Positions 60,007 through 64,000 of a stretch of DNA of 64,000 bases are shown here, piece after piece. This DNA is from Hyphomicrobiales bacterium (lineage in GTDB: Bacteria; Pseudomonadota; Alphaproteobacteria; Rhizobiales; Xanthobacteraceae). A program made the translations under genes and the position numbers. Under the pieces are notes generated by a model that saw only the letters and a list, made by a program, of their open reading frames with translations, was not told where the DNA came from and did no database searches. Each line of letters starts with the position of its first letter. The stretch's first letter is position 1. The stretch spans positions 186,001 through 250,000 of the forward strand of contig JAKFVL010000032.1 in NCBI GenBank assembly GCA_021732215.1, read 5' to 3'.

Positions 60007-61197
60007 ATGAATGCACCGCTCAAGCAGCACCTGATCGATCCGGAAATTTGCATCCGCTGCAACACATGCGAGGAGACGTGCCCGATCGACGCGGTGACGC
60101 ACGATGACAATAACTACGTCGTCGATGCCACGATCTGCAATTACTGCATGGACTGCATCGCGCCTTGTCCGACAGGCGCGATCGACAACTGGCGCGTGGT
60201 GACGCAGCCGTATTCGCTCGACGATCAGTACTCGTGGAGCGATCTGCCAGTTCAGGCCGAACTGGAAGACGGCGACTCGGGCGTCGCCATCGAAGCCCTG
60301 GAAGACGAGATCGGTGCCCTGCTTGAAGAGGCCCGCAAGGGTCTCGGCGGCAAGGCGGTTGCGCCGTCCTCGGCGAGCAAGCCCACAGTCAACCTCTACA
60401 ACCGCGGCAAGCCGGCGAAGGCAACCGTCACCGGAAACTTCCGCCTCACGGCGGAGGGCGCGGAATCCGATATCCGCCACATCATTCTCGACTTCGGCGA
60501 TCAGCCGTTTCCGGCGCTGGAGGGCCAGAGCATCGGCATCGTCGTGCCTGGCGAGGGGCCGGACGGCAAGGCGCACGCGGTGCGGCTCTATTCGGTCGCA
60601 AGCTCGCGCGATGGCGAGAAGCCGAACGCCAACAATCTGTCGCTCACCGTGAAGCGCGAGCCGAACGGCATCGCCTCGAATTATCTTTGCGATCTGCCGC
60701 GCGGCGCGAAGATCGATGTGACGGGCCCGTTCGGTGCGACGTTCCTGCTGCCGAACGATCCGGCTGCGAACATCATCATGATCTGCACCGGCACCGGCTC
60801 GGCCCCCTTTCGTGCTTTCACGGAGCGCCGCCGTCGCGCCATGCCCGGCGCGCCCGGCCGTATGCTGCTGTTCTTCGGCGCACGGCGTCCCGAGGAGTTA
60901 CCGTATTTCGGGCCGCTGCAGAAGGTGCCGGACAAGCTGCTCGGCAAGTTTTTCTGTTATTCGCGCGTACCCGGTGAGCCGCGCGTCTACGTTCAGGATC
61001 GCATCCGCAACGAGCGCGCGCAGATCGCCAAACTGCTCGGCGATCCACAGACCCACGTTTACATCTGCGGCCTTAAGGGTATGGAAAGCGGAGTCGATGA
61101 AGCCTTTGCCGATGCCTGCCGCCACGCTTCGCTCGATTGGCAGGCGATTAAGCCCGCAATGCGCGAGAGCGGCCGTTATCACGTCGAGACGTACTGA
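60007..61197 (+). CDS. boxA: Benzoyl-CoA 2,3-epoxidase, reductase subunit
   Basis: NADPH-dependent reductase that feeds electrons to BoxB. The 396-residue protein has an N-terminal 2x[4Fe-4S] ferredoxin domain (C15, C18, C21, C25 and C44, C47, C50, C54). An acidic/Ala-rich linker and a ferredoxin-NADP reductase module follow, with RLYSVASSR (FAD), [12 protein letters not shown] (NADPH) and a C-terminal VETY with an aromatic end residue typical of FNR. Last gene of the box set; its stop is 6 bp from that of the convergent thioredoxin-like gene. Confidence 0.96.
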   Translation: MNAPLKQHLIDPEICIRCNTCEETCPIDAVTHDDNNYVVDATICNYCMDCIAPCPTGAIDNWRVVTQPYSLDDQYSWSDLPVQAELEDGDSGVAIEALEDEIGALLEEARKGLGGKAVAPSSASKPTVNLYNRGKPAKATVTGNFRLTAEGAESDIRHIILDFGDQPFPALEGQSIGIVVPGEGPDGKAHAVRLYSVASSRDGEKPNANNLSLTVKREPNGIASNYLCDLPRGAKIDVTGPFGATFLLPNDPAANIIMICTGTGSAPFRAFTERRRRAMPGAPGRMLLFFGARRPEELPYFGPLQKVPDKLLGKFFCYSRVPGEPRVYVQDRIRNERAQIAKLLGDPQTHVYICGLKGMESGVDEAFADACRHASLDWQAIKPAMRESGRYHVETY

Positions 61198-61203
61198 TTA
61201 TTC

Positions 61204-61806
61204 TCAGGTCTGGCGGTAATGCGCCAGCAGTGCCAGCGCGTCGCTTGACGTCCAGTCGAGTTCTCCGGTCACGTAACCGGCGACGCGGCCCTGGCGGTCG
61301 ATGATGTAGCTGACCGGCATGCCATAGAGAATGAAGGGCGCGTCGACTCCTTCATTGGCGCCGCGAGCGATATGCCCCTGAGGATCGTGATACGTACGCA
61401 GTGTCCGGATATCGAGTCGCTTCAGGAAGGCGCTGACATCCGCCGATGGCGTGCGATCGATCGAGACGGGCACGATTTCAAGCAGGCTGGAGTCGATGGT
61501 CCGGCGGAGCCTTTCAAGCAGCGGCAGTTCGCGGCGGCAGGGCGCGCACCATGTCGCCCAGAAATTCACGAGCACGCTTTTGCCGCGAAACGTCGACAGA
61601 TCGACGAAAGACCCGTCGATGCGTTGCAAGCGGACCGGGGGTAACTCAGCGCCGCGGCGGAATTCGACAAACTGTGCCGTTTCTGAACGAAGGGCGGGCG
61701 GCCTCGCGGCTTGAGCTGACCCGCGGTCTGTAGTTGCGCCCGCAGCGGCCAAGCCGGCGACAGCGGTCAAAAGCTGGCGCCGCGTATATCGGTTTGATTT
61801 TTTCAT
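61204..61806 (-). CDS. TlpA-like thioredoxin-fold protein, Tat-type signal
   Basis: A 200-residue exported redox protein. A twin-arginine-like signal (YTRRQLLTAVAGLAAAG) is followed by a TlpA/ResA-type domain with the W-C-A-P-C active site in NFWATWCAPCRREL and the GMPVSYIIDRQGRVAGY cis-proline region. It probably reduces a specific periplasmic disulfide. It has no visible functional link to boxA beyond being convergent with it, 6 bp apart. Confidence 0.9.
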   Translation of the reverse strand: MKKSNRYTRRQLLTAVAGLAAAGATTDRGSAQAARPPALRSETAQFVEFRRGAELPPVRLQRIDGSFVDLSTFRGKSVLVNFWATWCAPCRRELPLLERLRRTIDSSLLEIVPVSIDRTPSADVSAFLKRLDIRTLRTYHDPQGHIARGANEGVDAPFILYGMPVSYIIDRQGRVAGYVTGELDWTSSDALALLAHYRQT

Positions 61807-61894
61807 GGTCGCAGAGTAGCGCGACCGTTGTCGCGAACCTGCTCACAAGCCCGCGAGAAGGAATACAACCGCGATCACGCTGAACGTATGAGGA

Positions 61895-62695
61895 TCAGCC
61901 CGCGATTTCGAGCCCCGGCGTCGCATACACAACGCCACCATCGATCGCGATGGCGTTGCCGACCACATAGTTTCCGGCACGGGATGCGAGGAAGATGGCA
62001 AGCCCCGCCATGTCGCTTTCATCGCCGATTCGCCCGGCAGGAATGCGTTTCGCGAGAACGTCGGCATGGTCGCGAGCCGCAGTGTTCATGTCGGACGCAA
62101 ACGCGCCCGGCGCGATGGCTGTGACAACGATATGGTCCTTGATCAGCTTGGCGGCCATCCGGCGGGTCAGATGGATTACCGCAGCCTTGCTCGCCTGATA
62201 GGAATACGTCTCCATCGGATTGGTGAAGATGCCATCGATCGACGCGATGTTGATGACCTTGGCGGGCCTGTCGTGGGTCGCGGCGGCGCGCAATGGCTTT
62301 GCCAGCGCCTGCGTCAGGAAGAACAACGACTTGACATTGAGGTTCATCACCTTGTCCCAGCCGTTCTCCGGAAACTCGTCGAACGCTGCGCCCCACGCCG
62401 CGCCCGCGTTGTTGACGAGGATGTCGAGCTTCGGCTCACGCTTGATCATTTCGGCGGCGAGCTGCTTGCATCCGGCGACCGTCGACATGTCGATCGGAAG
62501 CGCGATGCACTCGCCATCGTAAAGCGAGGTCAATTCCTTTGCTGTTTCTTCGGCCGGTCCGGCCTTGCGCGCGGTGATGTAGACCTTCGCCGCACCCTGC
62601 GACAAAAATCCGCCTGCGATCATCTTGCCGATGCCGCGTGAGCCGCCGGTCACCAGCGCAACGCGGCCCTTGAGCGAGAACAGATCCTTGAACAT
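61895..62695 (-). CDS. SDR-family oxidoreductase
   Basis: A 266-residue short-chain dehydrogenase/reductase. Cofactor motif TGGSRGIG (16-23), NNAG (95-98), N120, catalytic S152 (NIASIDG), Y166 and K170 (SYQASK). T41-A-R43 after strand 2 suggests NADP(H) preference. The closing GNYVVGNAIAIDGG is the usual C-terminal motif. The substrate is unknown; 3-oxoacyl-type reduction is common in this branch. It is separate from the thioredoxin-like gene by 88 bp, same strand. Confidence 0.9.
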   Translation of the reverse strand: MFKDLFSLKGRVALVTGGSRGIGKMIAGGFLSQGAAKVYITARKAGPAEETAKELTSLYDGECIALPIDMSTVAGCKQLAAEMIKREPKLDILVNNAGAAWGAAFDEFPENGWDKVMNLNVKSLFFLTQALAKPLRAAATHDRPAKVINIASIDGIFTNPMETYSYQASKAAVIHLTRRMAAKLIKDHIVVTAIAPGAFASDMNTAARDHADVLAKRIPAGRIGDESDMAGLAIFLASRAGNYVVGNAIAIDGGVVYATPGLEIAG

Positions 62696-62789
62696 GCTTC
62701 ATCTCCCGACGCTTCTTGAACGTTGTTGCCCGTGGTTGTGGGCAACGCCGGACAACGAGTCAAGAAAGGAGAGAGGCGGAAAGGCCGTC

Positions 62790-63842
62790 TCAGGCCGCGT
62801 CAACGCGGCGGAAGCCGTTCCACATGGCGGTTGCGGCGCCGGATGTCAGCACGCTGAGGAAGCGTTCGTCTTGAAAATTTCCATTCAGCGAAATGCGCGG
62901 CAACGACGTCAGATGGTCTGCGTTCTCCGGAAAGACCATGCCGGGCCGGGTCGTCACCGCAGACTGAAATCCAAGCGACTTGGTGATCCTGAATTCGCGC
63001 GGGCTTGCGGCGCTGCGATCGCCGTAAGGGTAGGCGAAATGATCGATCTGGCGATTGAGCTGCACGGCAATCGACGCGCGGCTGGTCTCGATCTGCGCGC
63101 GTGAGTCTGCCTCGGTCTCTTTCGCAAGCTGGCAGTGACTGACGGTATGCGCGCCGATGGTCACCAGCGGATCGGCTGCGAAGGTCTTCAGTTCGTCCCA
63201 TGTCATGCAGAGATCGCCGCAGGCGGCAACCGGATCGACGCCGTAGCGCGCGCACAATGCATCGATCTCGTGATGGATGGCGGTGTCGTCGGGAAGCGCC
63301 CGCAGCCAGTCGTGAAGCGTGACGAAGGCTGTCTGCTTGTCGTCGGCGGTTCGCGTGTCGAGGCGCTGCGTCGCACCGGGGAATTCGAGCATATCGGCCG
63401 CGGCGATAATCCGTTCGAGTGTCACCCACCACAGTTTGCCCTGGCCCGACGCGAAATCGCTGGCGACGTAGACCGTCATTGGTGCGTCGAACTCGCGCAT
63501 CACCGGCAGCGCGTGGTCGCGATTGTCGCGATAGCCATCGTCGAAGGTAAAGCAGGCAAAGCGGCGCGTGAACTCGCGTGCCTTCATCCGCCGGACCATT
63601 TCGTCCATCGAGACGATATCGACGCCAAGTGCGCGGACGTGTGTCAGCGTGGCGCGCAGGAATTCGGGGGTAATTTCCAGATGATGGTTCGGCTGAAAGG
63701 CGCGGTCCGCCTCGGGGCGGACGTGATGCAGCATGAACACCGTACCTGCGCCAGCAAACAGCGGCCGCAGCAAATGATGGGCGCCGGAGAAGTACAGCGC
63801 GCCGAGACCGGCCCGGATGATATGGCTGCGAAGGTGCTTCAT
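62790..63842 (-). CDS. Polysaccharide deacetylase family protein
   Basis: A 350-residue NodB-homology deacetylase. The catalytic D-D pair is in FTFDDGYRDN, and the metal histidines fit HTVSH (H-x3-H). The later FAYPYGDRS is the family's third motif. The N-terminus has a hydrophobic region (GALYFSGAHHLLRPLFAGAG) that may be a membrane anchor. ATG 63842 (MKHLRSH) is preferred; the frame stays open to 63986 but that part has low protein character. The target glycan is unknown. The remaining 158 bp to the window end shows no gene. Confidence 0.88.
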   Translation of the reverse strand: MKHLRSHIIRAGLGALYFSGAHHLLRPLFAGAGTVFMLHHVRPEADRAFQPNHHLEITPEFLRATLTHVRALGVDIVSMDEMVRRMKAREFTRRFACFTFDDGYRDNRDHALPVMREFDAPMTVYVASDFASGQGKLWWVTLERIIAAADMLEFPGATQRLDTRTADDKQTAFVTLHDWLRALPDDTAIHHEIDALCARYGVDPVAACGDLCMTWDELKTFAADPLVTIGAHTVSHCQLAKETEADSRAQIETSRASIAVQLNRQIDHFAYPYGDRSAASPREFRITKSLGFQSAVTTRPGMVFPENADHLTSLPRISLNGNFQDERFLSVLTSGAATAMWNGFRRVDAA

Positions 63843-64000
63843 GTGGTCGCGGCTGCCTGGGTGTCGTCCGCCATAGCTGGCATAAACGGCTGAACAAACC
63901 CTTAGCCCCGGCTTCGGCGGACCGCGTGCATTTCTAAATTGACACCCTTTCAAGGGTTTGTTCTGTCTCACCCGATGCCGGATCAAAGACCGCCTGGAAT

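Noticed and set aside
63944-63957. ACCCTT-TC-AAGGGT inverted repeat near the window end
   Set aside because: The 2-base loop cannot fold as an RNA hairpin, no gene ends there, and the downstream context is cut off by the window edge.

Overview
The window is a 64 kb stretch of high-GC chromosome from an alphaproteobacterium, most likely a member of the Bradyrhizobium / Rhodopseudomonas / Afipia group (Nitrobacteraceae). The basis is an aerobic benzoyl-CoA (box) cluster with a fused BoxR regulator, a DUF3551-type small secreted protein, many orphan solute-binding proteins, and several families of intergenic palindromic repeats that I recall as common in that group. The species cannot be fixed from sequence alone. 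I saw no rRNA, tRNA, CRISPR array, insertion sequence or prophage.

Left part (1-13.5 kb): a 5'-truncated adenylate cyclase, a LuxR/LuxI quorum-sensing pair, then a leftward run of nicotinate phosphoribosyltransferase, an orphan TctC-type binding protein, an amidase, an MFS carrier and a complete TRAP transporter (dctM, dctQ, dctP). The TRAP operon diverges from a GntR/FCD regulator that overlaps a uronate dehydrogenase gene, which together suggest a hexuronate-uptake module.

Middle part (13.5-38 kb): a saccharopine-dehydrogenase-like reductase; an AttEFGH-like ABC transporter with a lipocalin-type AttH protein; a PAS sensor kinase; RidA and ornithine-cyclodeaminase-family proteins; several small or unknown proteins; an MFS carrier; VOC and carboxymuconolactone-decarboxylase-family proteins; a paired acyl-CoA dehydrogenase system; an amino-acid binding protein; an L,D-transpeptidase; a cyanide-insensitive-type cytochrome bd oxidase with a 49-residue DUF2474 subunit; a gene broken by a 16-bp tandem duplication; a split DipZ-like pair (CcdA plus thioredoxin); and an ECF sigma factor.

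Signalling block (38.4-45.5 kb): four genes overlapping or 1 base apart encode a DctP-type binding protein, a membrane histidine kinase, a REC-DUF3369-kinase hybrid and an OmpR-type regulator, with no TRAP permease. A UgpB-like orphan binding protein is divergent from them. This looks like a binding-protein-gated phosphorelay and is one of the two most interesting systems here.

Aromatic-acid block (45.5-61.2 kb): a feruloyl-CoA-synthase-like ligase; a five-gene branched-chain-type ABC importer; boxR; benzoate-CoA ligase; an alpha/beta hydrolase; a DUF309 protein; and boxC, boxB, boxA. Five copies of a 14-bp motif related to TGMATTATWATKCA lie before the importer, in the boxR / ligase gap and before boxC, which suggests one BoxR regulon covering uptake, activation and ring epoxidation. 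The semialdehyde dehydrogenase (boxD) expected in this pathway is not in the window. Almost every junction in this block carries a palindromic repeat. The window ends with a TlpA-type thioredoxin, an SDR oxidoreductase and a polysaccharide deacetylase.
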